DNA of 64,000 nt from Paenibacillus sp. FSL R7-0204 (GTDB lineage: Bacteria > Bacillota > Bacilli > Paenibacillales > Paenibacillaceae): NCBI RefSeq assembly GCF_038002225.1, contig NZ_JBBOCA010000001.1, forward strand, positions 6,200,001 through 6,264,000, in the 5' to 3' direction. A program made the position numbers and the translations under genes. This document shows positions 24,116-31,201 of the stretch, piece by piece (within the stretch, counting starts at the first letter, position 1; every line of letters starts with the position of its first letter). The notes under the pieces were generated by a model. The model was not told the DNA's origin, searched no databases, and worked only from the letters and a program-made list of their open reading frames with translations.

Positions 24116-24745
24116 TCACTGTCTATTCCCGCTCCGCACGCTCCATTCTCTGCGGTACTCTCCGAAGTTCTCCGGCAGCCCGGCCTCTGCGAATGTCTGA
24201 ACAGGCTCTTGCGGCAGGATGAGCCCATTATACTCCTTGGTCTGCATAATGGCAGCAATGCCCTCTTCATCGTCCAGCTCTTGAAGTTCGCGGAACAGCG
24301 TGCTTGAGAACAGGGTAGGCGGCATCATCAGCCCCTCCTGTGCACTCGTGACATAATCAAGCTCCGGGTGCTGCTCATACGACTGGATGAACCGGCGGAT
24401 CCGAGCCGCTGCCACAAACGGCTGATCCGCCGCCGCAATGACCACCGCATCCGGCTGAAGCGAAGCTACAGCATTCAAGCCGCAGCGCAGTGAGAAGGAC
24501 AGGCCCAAGTGGGCCGTCAGACAAGTCTCAATCCGCCGCATATTCTCCGCCTTCCCGGCCGGCGGCAGCCAGCCCAAAGGATCATCCGCGCGAACCACCA
24601 CAACCAGCGGCGCAAGCCCGCAGGTCTCCAGCTCACTGAGCATCGCCGCACCGGCTGAACCCGCGCCCGCCCTGTTCAGAGAACCTTCAGAGGCCCCTGC
24701 TCCATTACTGCGGCCTGCCGCCAAAAAGATTCCGGCCACCTTCAT
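24116..24745 (-). CDS. MocA/PucB-like molybdopterin nucleotidyltransferase, degenerate active site
   Basis: The 209-residue protein has the fold of molybdenum-cofactor nucleotidyltransferases: an opening strand VAGIFLAAGRS, a central AVVIAAADQPFV strand with the metal-binding DQP, and a C-terminal VTSAQEGLMMPPTLF segment. In active MocA/PucB the first loop reads LAAGxSxRMG followed by a Lys. Here it is replaced by a Ser/Gly/Ala stretch (RSNGAGASEGSLNRAGAGSA). PucB would supply the CTP-derived cofactor to xanthine dehydrogenase, which is not in this window. It begins 44 bases after pucR. Activity is doubtful. Confidence 0.72.
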   Translation of the reverse strand: MKVAGIFLAAGRSNGAGASEGSLNRAGAGSAGAAMLSELETCGLAPLVVVVRADDPLGWLPPAGKAENMRRIETCLTAHLGLSFSLRCGLNAVASLQPDAVVIAAADQPFVAAARIRRFIQSYEQHPELDYVTSAQEGLMMPPTLFSSTLFRELQELDDEEGIAAIMQTKEYNGLILPQEPVQTFAEAGLPENFGEYRREWSVRSGNRQ

Positions 24746-24789
24746 TGTTCTCCACTCCTTTTTTTGGGCAATCTGCTCATGGACGGCTG

Positions 24790-26364
24790 TTATTCTCGCT
24801 CCAGCATTCTGCGGAACAGGAAGACCAGCTTCAGCTTCATGAGATCATTGATTTTTTTGAAATCGACATCCAGCAGCTCGCTGAGCTTCTCAATCCGGTA
24901 AGTGGCCGTATTGCGGTGAATGAACAGCTTCTTGGCCGTCTCGTTCACATGGCCGTCATTCTCCAGATAGACCTCCAGCGTGTGGAGCATCTCCTTAACA
25001 TATTCAGGCTCCCGGCTAAGCAGTCCCCGCAGGCTGCCGCTGTAGTAACGCTCCATGGTCTCTGCCGGAATCTTGCCCAGCAGCAGATCAAGCTCCAGCT
25101 GGCGGTAATGCACCACATTTCCGTGTGCGCCCCATTGCCGGGCCATGCCCATACATTCCTTAATCTCGGCAAAAGCTTCCTTCAGCCCCTCCGGCTTCTG
25201 CTTCACACTGCTGACAGCGGCCTGCGGATAGTACCCTTTATCGAACTTCAGGTTGTCGAAGCATTCCTGAATCAACGCCCGGAACTCCTCCGGCTGGTGA
25301 GGCCCGGCCGGATACAGCGACACCAGTCCCTCTTCCACCAGGAAGTGGACCGCCTGCAGGCCATCCAGCACCGGATGCTCCGAATACTCCTCCTTCAACC
25401 GCAGCAGCTCTCCCTGCCGGGCTTCTCCCGCAGCAGCCACATCGGTAAGCAGCAGCTGAAACGGGGCCTCAAGCAGCGTAATCTCCAGCCGGAGCGCTGC
25501 CTGTGCCAGCTCAGCGTATTTCAGCCCGTCCTTCAGGAACCGCCGCAGCAGCCCGCTGAATTCCCGGTGTCCGGCCTGCTCGAAATAATCCTCCAGTCCG
25601 GTATGCATATGATAAGAAATCAGTTCTGCCCCCTGGACGAACAGACTTTCCTCCACGGGCAGCAGCAAAGGATCAATATCGCAATAATGTAGGTAACCTA
25701 GGCATTTTCCCGCTTGCAGCAGCGGAATCCGGTAGCCTGTGCCCGTGCTGAGCCGGAAGCGCTGATTGCGGGGCTGCCAGGGCCAGCCTTCCAGCAGCTC
25801 ACTTTCGGTGTACCCCGAGTTATTGAATACTACCGTTCCGCGGCTACTGATTACAGCCAGCGGATAACCGATGATCTCAGAGACGGTGTCCAGCAGCGGA
25901 CGGCTGCGCCCGGAACGCAAGGCAAGACGCATCAGCAGCCGCTGCTTCTCCATCATGCTCTGCAGGGTGCCCACGCTGCGCGACAGCTCCGCGCGGAACA
26001 AGCCGTTCATCTGGTCGGAGAAGGTGAACTGGAACGGCAGCTCGATCAGCGGGAAATTCAGCTGCTCCGCCTCCGCAATCAAGGGCGGCGGCACAGCCTC
26101 CCAGAACCGGCCCAGCTTAATGCCCAGCCCCGCTGACCCGCGCCGGTTCAGCATCTGCAGCAATGCCGAGGCATCCTCCGGGCTGTCCTTGATCAGATAG
26201 GCTGTGGTCAGCAGCATTTCTCCTTCCTTGATCCAGTCCGAGATATCGGGAGCATCCATGACATTGATTGATTTCACAATCCTATGCTTCCCCTTGGACC
26301 CGGCTATCAGCTTCGCTTCGGATAAAGGATAAATGGACAACGCTTCTTCCACTGTAAGATGCAT
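24790..26364 (-). CDS. pucR: PucR-family purine catabolism regulator
   Basis: The 524-residue regulator has an N-terminal PucR domain (TVEEALSIYPLSEAKLIAGS; INVMDAPDISDWIKEGEMLL), a variable GGDEF-like middle, and a C-terminal helix-turn-helix (YLENDGHVNETAKKLFIHRN, then TATYRIEKLSELL). In Bacillus PucR senses allantoin-type metabolites and activates or represses puc genes. Position and direction suggest that it governs the genes following it on the minus strand. AAGGAGG lies 7 bases before the ATG at 26364. The in-frame GTG at 26370 abuts it and is less likely. A GlnR/TnrA-like box lies about 50 bases upstream. Confidence 0.9.
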   Translation of the reverse strand: MHLTVEEALSIYPLSEAKLIAGSKGKHRIVKSINVMDAPDISDWIKEGEMLLTTAYLIKDSPEDASALLQMLNRRGSAGLGIKLGRFWEAVPPPLIAEAEQLNFPLIELPFQFTFSDQMNGLFRAELSRSVGTLQSMMEKQRLLMRLALRSGRSRPLLDTVSEIIGYPLAVISSRGTVVFNNSGYTESELLEGWPWQPRNQRFRLSTGTGYRIPLLQAGKCLGYLHYCDIDPLLLPVEESLFVQGAELISYHMHTGLEDYFEQAGHREFSGLLRRFLKDGLKYAELAQAALRLEITLLEAPFQLLLTDVAAAGEARQGELLRLKEEYSEHPVLDGLQAVHFLVEEGLVSLYPAGPHQPEEFRALIQECFDNLKFDKGYYPQAAVSSVKQKPEGLKEAFAEIKECMGMARQWGAHGNVVHYRQLELDLLLGKIPAETMERYYSGSLRGLLSREPEYVKEMLHTLEVYLENDGHVNETAKKLFIHRNTATYRIEKLSELLDVDFKKINDLMKLKLVFLFRRMLERE

Positions 26365-26409
26365 AGCCACCCCTCCTTCTGAGCTTTATTATAAGTTTAT
26401 TCGATTCAT

Positions 26410-26428
26410 ATGTTACTTTATGTAACAT
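26410..26428. promoter_or_regulatory. GlnR/TnrA-like palindrome upstream of pucR
   Basis: ATGTTAC-TTTAT-GTAACAT is a perfect palindrome. Its inner 17 bases fit the nitrogen-regulator consensus TGTNANAWWWTMTNACA at all but two positions. It lies 46 bases before the pucR start, so it would sit in or near the promoter. It suggests nitrogen control of purine use. Confidence 0.5.
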
Positions 26429-26576
26429 TATAGATAAAATGACCGCTGTTGGAAAGAGAAAAGTTAGAGTGGGATTAGTTTGCGTTATATAATATTACTC
26501 ATAAGTAACATTCATCAGCATCGAACCTCATTCGGTCCCTTGGAGCTGCATACGGCCTACTCATCTCCTCACCGGC

Positions 26577-26930
26577 CAATGTATGCTGTTTATCGCATAC
26601 ATTCGGTGCGCTCACCCGCCACCTGCCCATTGGATGCTGTTTTTCGCACACATTCGGTCAACTCACCCCCGCACCGGCCCATTGCAATCGCTCCGTCAGC
26701 CCTCGCACCGCCCAATGTAATCGGTTTTCCGATTACAATCGCACCGTCAGCCCTCGCACCGCCCGATGTAATCGGTTTTCCGATTACATTCGCCCCGTCA
26801 GCCCTCGCGCCGCCCAATGTAATCGGTTTTCCGATTACATTCGCCCCGTCAGCCCTCGCGCCGCCCGATGTAATCGGTTTTCCGATTACAATTGGATGCT
26901 GTTTTCCACATACACTGAGCAATCAGCAAA
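26577..26930. repeat. Tandem hairpin array: four 51-bp units plus degenerate flanking units
   Basis: Units beginning at 26711, 26762, 26813 and 26864 are 51 bases apart and nearly identical (the last is partial). Each carries a hairpin with arms TGTAATCGG / CCGATTACA and a TTTT loop, followed by a CGCMCCGTCAGCCCTCGCRCC spacer. Older units at about 26577 and 26629 have different stem letters (ATGTATGC / GCATACAT around TGTTTATC), yet keep the hairpin. A shortened unit lies at about 26680, and the end at 26890 returns to the GGATGCTGTTTT form. An open frame runs through it because 51 is a multiple of three, but it has no ribosome site. Confidence 0.85.
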
Positions 26931-26966
26931 TAGCCCTGGTTCTCTTCGTTCAGAGAACCAGGGCTA
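26931..26966 (-). terminator. Strong hairpin after the amidase gene
   Basis: A perfect 14-bp stem (TAGCCCTGGTTCTC / GAGAACCAGGGCTA) lies 7 bases after the amidase stop. The following T run is poor (TATTTGC), so it may act as a weak terminator or as a 3'-end stabiliser ahead of the hairpin array. Confidence 0.6.
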
Positions 26967-26973
26967 TAACTTT

Positions 26974-28353
26974 CTACTTCCATACCTCCTGTATCCAGGA
27001 CAGGAGTCTCAGATCTTGTCCGTGCCCGCCGATGACGGACAACCCCAGCGGCAGTCCGCCGGGGCCGGGCACCGGCAGCGTAACCTGCGGCAGCCCGGCC
27101 AGTCCGGACAGGCAGCTGAGCATCATGGCGCTGCTGCGGCTCCGCTCCAGCTGCCCGGGTCCCGCGCCGCGCAGCGGGGCCGGACCCGGCACGGTCGGAA
27201 GGACGAGACAGCCGTCCTTCCCGAGCAGCGCCCGCAGCCGCTGAGTGATCCGGCTGCGCAGCATAGCGGCCGGGCTGTGATCCGCCCCGGCCAGCTCCGC
27301 CGCCCAAGCGAACCGGGCGGCAATATCCGGCCCGAAGACCGGCTGCTCCCGCCCGATCCACTCCCCATGGGTTGCCCAGATCTGGGCACCCTGCAGCTCG
27401 CGGAAGGCGTCCATCCAGGTCTTCAAGCCTTCAGGGGCAACCACGGCTTCAGCAGCCTGCAGCGAAGCGCCTGTCTGAAGCTTGTCCAGCCCCCGCCTCA
27501 GGTAGTCTGCACAGTCCTGCTCCACAAGCGCCCAGCCTTCCGGAGGGAAGAACATCCGGGATATTTGAAGGTCACCGGCTGACTTGTCAACCGCCTCCCC
27601 GCCGCTCTGCTCCATGCTATTTTCCATGCTCTGGGCAACTACGCCGCTGTTCGCAGACCTGAGCTGATCGCCTGCCTTCTTCCTGTTCTCCCCGCTACAG
27701 GCATCTTCGTTGCTGTCCGCATGCCCGAGCAGATCACTCTCCTTTTTCCCACTCTCCCCGCCCTGGGCCTCTCCGCCGCTGTCCACAGAACCGAGCAGAA
27801 CTCGCCCCGTCTTCAGCAGCAGCTCCGTGCTTCCCGCGATCCATCCCACCGTGTCAAAAGCCGGGGCCAGCGGAATAACTCCCTCCAGGGACACCGCCCC
27901 GTGCGATGGACGATAACCGAACACACCGCAATAAGCCGATGGAACCCGGATAGAGCCGCCTGTATCCGTCCCGAGGGCAAAATCCACACTCCCCGAGGCC
28001 ACCGATACCGCCGACCCGCTGGACGAGCCGCCGGGAATCCGGTTCTCCCCGTGCGGATTCACTGGCGTACCGTAATGATAGTTCTCTCCGCCAAGGCTGT
28101 ACATCAGCTCATCCGTATGGGCAGCCCCCCGCAGCGTAGCTCCCGCTTCCAGCAGCCTGCGTACAGCAGCTGCATGGGAGTCCGCCGGTTCGTGGCTGCG
28201 CAGCCAGTCCGGGTTACCGGCGGAAGCGCGGTGCCCGGCCACTGCGAAGACATCTTTTACCGTGAAGGTCAGACCGTACAATACCCCATGCCCGCTGCCG
28301 GGAATCTCCAGCTCCGGGACCCGGAATGCACCGTGCCGATTATCAAGAACCAT
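26974..28353 (-). CDS. Amidase-signature hydrolase (HpxY/AtzE/GatA-like)
   Basis: The enzyme hydrolyses an amide through the Ser-cisSer-Lys triad: Lys in TVKDVFAV, cis-Ser and nucleophile in GGSSSGSAVSVASG and TDTGGSIRVPSA. The 459-residue chain carries an unusual hydrophilic insert (about 190-265) built of two or three 22-25-residue repeats rich in Ser, Gly, Glu and Lys (SGGEAQGGESGKKESDLL). In Klebsiella an amidase, HpxY, lies beside HpxW in the oxamate branch of urate breakdown. The small partners HpxX and HpxZ are missing here, so this role is only a suggestion. The ATG at 28353 follows GAGGGTGG. The upstream leader contains the 8-bp repeat tract. Confidence 0.82.
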   Translation of the reverse strand: MVLDNRHGAFRVPELEIPGSGHGVLYGLTFTVKDVFAVAGHRASAGNPDWLRSHEPADSHAAAVRRLLEAGATLRGAAHTDELMYSLGGENYHYGTPVNPHGENRIPGGSSSGSAVSVASGSVDFALGTDTGGSIRVPSAYCGVFGYRPSHGAVSLEGVIPLAPAFDTVGWIAGSTELLLKTGRVLLGSVDSGGEAQGGESGKKESDLLGHADSNEDACSGENRKKAGDQLRSANSGVVAQSMENSMEQSGGEAVDKSAGDLQISRMFFPPEGWALVEQDCADYLRRGLDKLQTGASLQAAEAVVAPEGLKTWMDAFRELQGAQIWATHGEWIGREQPVFGPDIAARFAWAAELAGADHSPAAMLRSRITQRLRALLGKDGCLVLPTVPGPAPLRGAGPGQLERSRSSAMMLSCLSGLAGLPQVTLPVPGPGGLPLGLSVIGGHGQDLRLLSWIQEVWK

Positions 28354-28388
28354 GCTGTTCCACCCTCTCCCTCCCGGACACACCGGGT

Positions 28389-28592
28389 CTATCTCCCTAT
28401 CTCCCTGCCTCCCTATCTCCCTATCTCCCTATCTCCCTATCTACCTATCTCCCTCTCTCCCTCTCTCCCTATCTCCCTATCTCCCTATCTCCCTATCTCC
28501 CTATCTCCCTATCTCCCTATCTCCCTATCTCCCTATCTCCCTATCTCCCTATCTACCTGCCTTTCCGCCTTCCTGCCTCCCTATCTCCCTGC
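28389..28592. repeat. 8-bp tandem repeat (CCCTATCT; AGATAGGG on the transcribed sense)
   Basis: About 25 octamers span some 204 bases, with eleven perfect units in a row at 28467-28554 and variants (CTCTCTCC, TACCTATC, GCCTCCCT) at both ends. In the direction of the flanking genes the strand reads (AGATAGGG)n, with GGG runs five bases apart, a pattern able to form G-quadruplexes in RNA or non-template DNA. It lies between hpxW and the amidase start. Confidence 0.93.
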
Positions 28593-28608
28593 CACGAATT
28601 CAATCCCT

Positions 28609-30186
28609 CTACCACCCGATAGCCGCTCCATCAGAGCGAGGGTCCGTCCCCCCGCTGCGGTAGCCGTTACCATCAATCGAAATAGCATGGGCGTGCCCCA
28701 TCACCCCGTCATAACTCTCTGCCTCACGAACCAGATGCCCCGCTTCCGCCAGCTCCGCCCGCACGGCTTCCTCTACCCGATTCTCGATCCGCAGCCCCTG
28801 AGTCGGCTCCCCCCAGGTTCTGCCCCAGACGAAGCGCGGTTCACTCACCGCAGTCTGCGGGTCCATCCCATAGTGAAGCATGCGCGTGAGCAACAGGGTC
28901 TGCGTCTGCGGCTGTCCTTCACCGCCCTGCGTGCCATAGAGATAAGCCGGCTTCCCGTCCCGGCAGGCCATCGCCGGCATCAGCGTGTGGAAGGTGCGCT
29001 TGTGGGGCTCCAGCGTATTGACATGGGCGGGATCAAGCGAGAAGAAGGACCCGCGGTTCTGAAGCAGAATTCCCGTATTCCCCGCCACAACCCCCGACCC
29101 GAATTCGAAATACAGACTCTGGATGAACGAGACTGAATTACCCTCTTCATCCACCACCGCTGCGTAAGCCGTGTCCCTTCCAACCGGTTCGCTGCTGAGA
29201 GCAAGCGCCTTACGGGGAGAAATTGCCGCCGCGAGTTGTGCCGCATAGGGCTTACTCAGCAGACGGTCCAGCGGAATGCTGCTGAAGGACGGGTCGGTGA
29301 GCACCTGGTCCCGGTCACAGAAGCTCAGCTTCAGCGCCTCAACCAGCAGATGATAATACTCATAGGAGCCGTGCCTGATCTCCGCGAAGTTAGAATGCTC
29401 CAGGATATTAAGCGCCATGAGCGCCGTGAAGCCCTGCGAGTTCGGCGGAACCTGATAGACGGTATGCCCATGGTACTCCGTCTGGAGCGGCTCTTCCCAG
29501 CTCCCCTGGTGATCCGCGAAATCATCGCGGGTCAGGTACCCGCCGGAAGCCTGCATATAATCACTGATCTCTTCCGCAATGCTCCCTTTATAAAAAGCAT
29601 CCCGGCCTCCCGCCGCAAGCGTCCGCAGCGTCCCGGCCAGCTGCCGCTGCACAAACCGCTCTCCCGCCGCCGGTATCCGGCCGCCGGGAAGATACACCGC
29701 CGCCGCTTCGGGTGACAGCGCGGCTCCGGCCAGTACGCTGCCGCCATGCTGATCCGGCGACAGCGGAAAGCCCCCGGCGCTGTAGCCGATAGCCGGCTCC
29801 AGCACCTCGGCCAGGGTCAGCCGTCCATACTCCCGCTGGACGGCTGACCAGCTATCCGCCATTCCGGGCACCGTAATGGCGCTGCGCACACCCCGCCGGG
29901 GAATGGCTTCCTCCCCGGCATAGCAGTCCCGGCGGACGGCGTAGCCCGAGCGTCCGCTGCCGTTGTAAGCCCGCACGCGCCCTTCGCTGGCGCTGTACCC
30001 CAGCCAAAAGGCGTCGCCGCCGAGCCCGGTCATATGCGGGTAGACCACAGCCAGCGCCGCGCTGACTGCAACGGCCGCATCATAGGCGTTGCCGCCTTTG
30101 GCCAAAACTTGCGCGCCCGCTGCCGAGGCCAGATAATGCGGGCTGACTACCATCGTTTTCGTTCCGGTCACCGGTCCTCTACTCAT
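28609..30186 (-). CDS. hpxW: Gamma-glutamyltranspeptidase-like oxamate amidohydrolase (HpxW-like)
   Basis: This Ntn hydrolase is made as a precursor and self-cleaves before the Thr in GRDTAYAAVVDEEG (near residue 337), which becomes the nucleophile of the small subunit. Motifs include AAGAQVLAKGGNAYDAAVA, MTGLGGDAFWL, and the small-subunit GTQGGEGQPQTQ. Bacterial relatives are oxamate amidohydrolase HpxW and Bacillus YwrD. Beside PucG, which makes oxalurate, conversion of oxamate to oxalate and ammonium fits well. I chose the ATG at 30186, 6 bases after GGAGG and at the family's usual start. The frame remains open to 30312, but that extension looks foreign. The 525-residue product has no signal peptide, unlike secreted Ggt. 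Confidence 0.8.
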   Translation of the reverse strand: MSRGPVTGTKTMVVSPHYLASAAGAQVLAKGGNAYDAAVAVSAALAVVYPHMTGLGGDAFWLGYSASEGRVRAYNGSGRSGYAVRRDCYAGEEAIPRRGVRSAITVPGMADSWSAVQREYGRLTLAEVLEPAIGYSAGGFPLSPDQHGGSVLAGAALSPEAAAVYLPGGRIPAAGERFVQRQLAGTLRTLAAGGRDAFYKGSIAEEISDYMQASGGYLTRDDFADHQGSWEEPLQTEYHGHTVYQVPPNSQGFTALMALNILEHSNFAEIRHGSYEYYHLLVEALKLSFCDRDQVLTDPSFSSIPLDRLLSKPYAAQLAAAISPRKALALSSEPVGRDTAYAAVVDEEGNSVSFIQSLYFEFGSGVVAGNTGILLQNRGSFFSLDPAHVNTLEPHKRTFHTLMPAMACRDGKPAYLYGTQGGEGQPQTQTLLLTRMLHYGMDPQTAVSEPRFVWGRTWGEPTQGLRIENRVEEAVRAELAEAGHLVREAESYDGVMGHAHAISIDGNGYRSGGTDPRSDGAAIGW

Positions 30187-30362
30187 GTTCAGCCTCCGCC
30201 TCCCTTCCCTGCCGCTTAAGTTAGTGTCATTTAACAGCAGGCCCGGAACCTCTGTCAACGGCTTCCGCAGGACCATACATTTGCTGCCGCTTATTTTGTG
30301 AGCCGTGCACAAACTTTAGGAGACAAGCAGGCGGATGCAGAGCGGCCTCTACGCACATCCCC

Positions 30363-30740
30363 TTATTTCAGGATATATTGGGACAGCACAGCCTGCACTT
30401 CATAGATATCGACCGATTTGTTGAAGGTTTTCTTCAGCGGCAGCCCCGCACCAGAGATATACAAGCACAGCTCCGCATCCAGATCGAAATGCCCCGCCGT
30501 CTCTACAGAGTAATGAGTGATGCTTTTGTAAGGAACAGAGTGGTATTCGGTTTTCTTTCCGGTCATCCCCTGCTTGTCTACAAGAATCAGCCGCTTGTCT
30601 GTAAAAATAAACATGTCCCGGACCAGCTTATAGGCGCGCTCAATCTTTTCATTCGAAGCCAGAATCCGTCCGTATTCCCGCTGCACCTCCCCCAGCTCCA
30701 CCTGAGTTGCATTGCCGAGCAATCCGTTAAAAATCGCCAT
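30363..30740 (-). CDS. Bacterial PH-domain protein
   Basis: The 125-residue protein is a single bacterial pleckstrin-homology-like domain: MFIFTDKRLILVDKQGMTGK, then YHSVPYKSITHYSVE and DLDAELCLYISG, and a closing amphipathic helix (VYEVQAVLSQYIL-like). These domains, often annotated DUF1696, form ring-like oligomers. Their exact role is unknown. AGAGGAGAG lies just before the ATG. It is a lone gene upstream of and in the same direction as the HpxW gene, 176 bases away. Its connection with purine use is not evident. Confidence 0.85.
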   Translation of the reverse strand: MAIFNGLLGNATQVELGEVQREYGRILASNEKIERAYKLVRDMFIFTDKRLILVDKQGMTGKKTEYHSVPYKSITHYSVETAGHFDLDAELCLYISGAGLPLKKTFNKSVDIYEVQAVLSQYILK

Positions 30741-30845
30741 AACTCTCCTCTTTTCCCGCAGCCGTTATAAGGGCAGTGCCCCTTCGCCACACTCCATACT
30801 ACTTGCAGTGCCATGCATTTATGTCTCTGCGGGAACAATTCTCCC

Positions 30846-30874
30846 TTGCTTATTTCGGGATTTTTGGTTACACT
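30846..30874 (+). promoter_or_regulatory. Candidate promoter of the ABC-F leader transcript
   Basis: TTGCTT (30846-30851), a 17-base spacer and TACACT (30869-30874) give a sigma-A-like promoter. Transcription would begin about 28 bases before the leader ORF. Confidence 0.5.
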
Positions 30875-30908
30875 AGCTTTAAATTTATCAAAAAGGAGGT
30901 GTAGGAGA

Positions 30909-31076
30909 ATGGATCACAATCGGACCAACAGTGTTAGCAGCCGGCTGATTAATATTATGGCTGGCGTTATTCATGCAAATCTGGACAACGGGAGAAGTCT
31001 GTCCATTTACATGAATTTAATAACACTACAACATTGTGAAATGCCTTTCTCGCCTACACTTCAACGGATATCCTAA
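30909..31076 (+). CDS. 55-residue leader peptide of the ABC-F gene (candidate)
   Basis: The ATG follows an excellent AAAGGAGGTG ribosome site by 7 bases, far better than any chance ORF in the window. The peptide begins MDHNRTNSVSSRLINIMAGV and ends MPFSPTLQRIS. It has no signal peptide or recognisable domain. It is preceded by its own promoter and followed after 14 bases by a terminator hairpin, then by an ABC-F ATPase gene. Leader ORFs with this layout control ABC-F and erm genes by ribosome stalling. An independent small protein is the other possibility. Confidence 0.65.
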   Translation: MDHNRTNSVSSRLINIMAGVIHANLDNGRSLSIYMNLITLQHCEMPFSPTLQRIS

Positions 31077-31090
31077 CCCGAAGAATACTC

Positions 31091-31122
31091 AGGCCGCGGG
31101 GAAATTTCCCTGCGGCCTTTTT
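31091..31122 (+). terminator. Intrinsic terminator / candidate attenuator before the ABC-F gene
   Basis: A strong stem, AGGCCGCGGGGAAA / TTTCCCTGCGGCCT with one mismatch, is followed by TTTTTA. It lies 14 bases after the leader stop and about 80 bases before the ABC-F ATG. A ribosome stalled near the leader stop would cover the 5' arm and let transcription proceed. I could not identify a clear competing antiterminator. Confidence 0.85.
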
Positions 31123-31201
31123 ATGCTGTTTTGACCGGAATCCGCAGAAGCCAAAGGACGGCGAAGGAGAGTGCATTCCTAATTAAAGGAGAAGAATAAC
31201 G

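Noticed and set aside
26590..26922. A 110-codon minus-strand frame through the hairpin array (VIGKPIT repeats)
   Set aside because: It stays open only because the unit is 51 bases. It has no ribosome site, and the hairpins and degenerate units explain the region better.
26577..26930. CRISPR array
   Set aside because: Spacers are nearly identical between units and there are no cas genes. It is a tandem repeat.
28262..28663. Plus-strand frames rich in Ser/Pro/Tyr/Leu (PYLPISLS repeats)
   Set aside because: They are translations of the CCCTATCT repeat on the strand opposite the genes and have no ribosome site.
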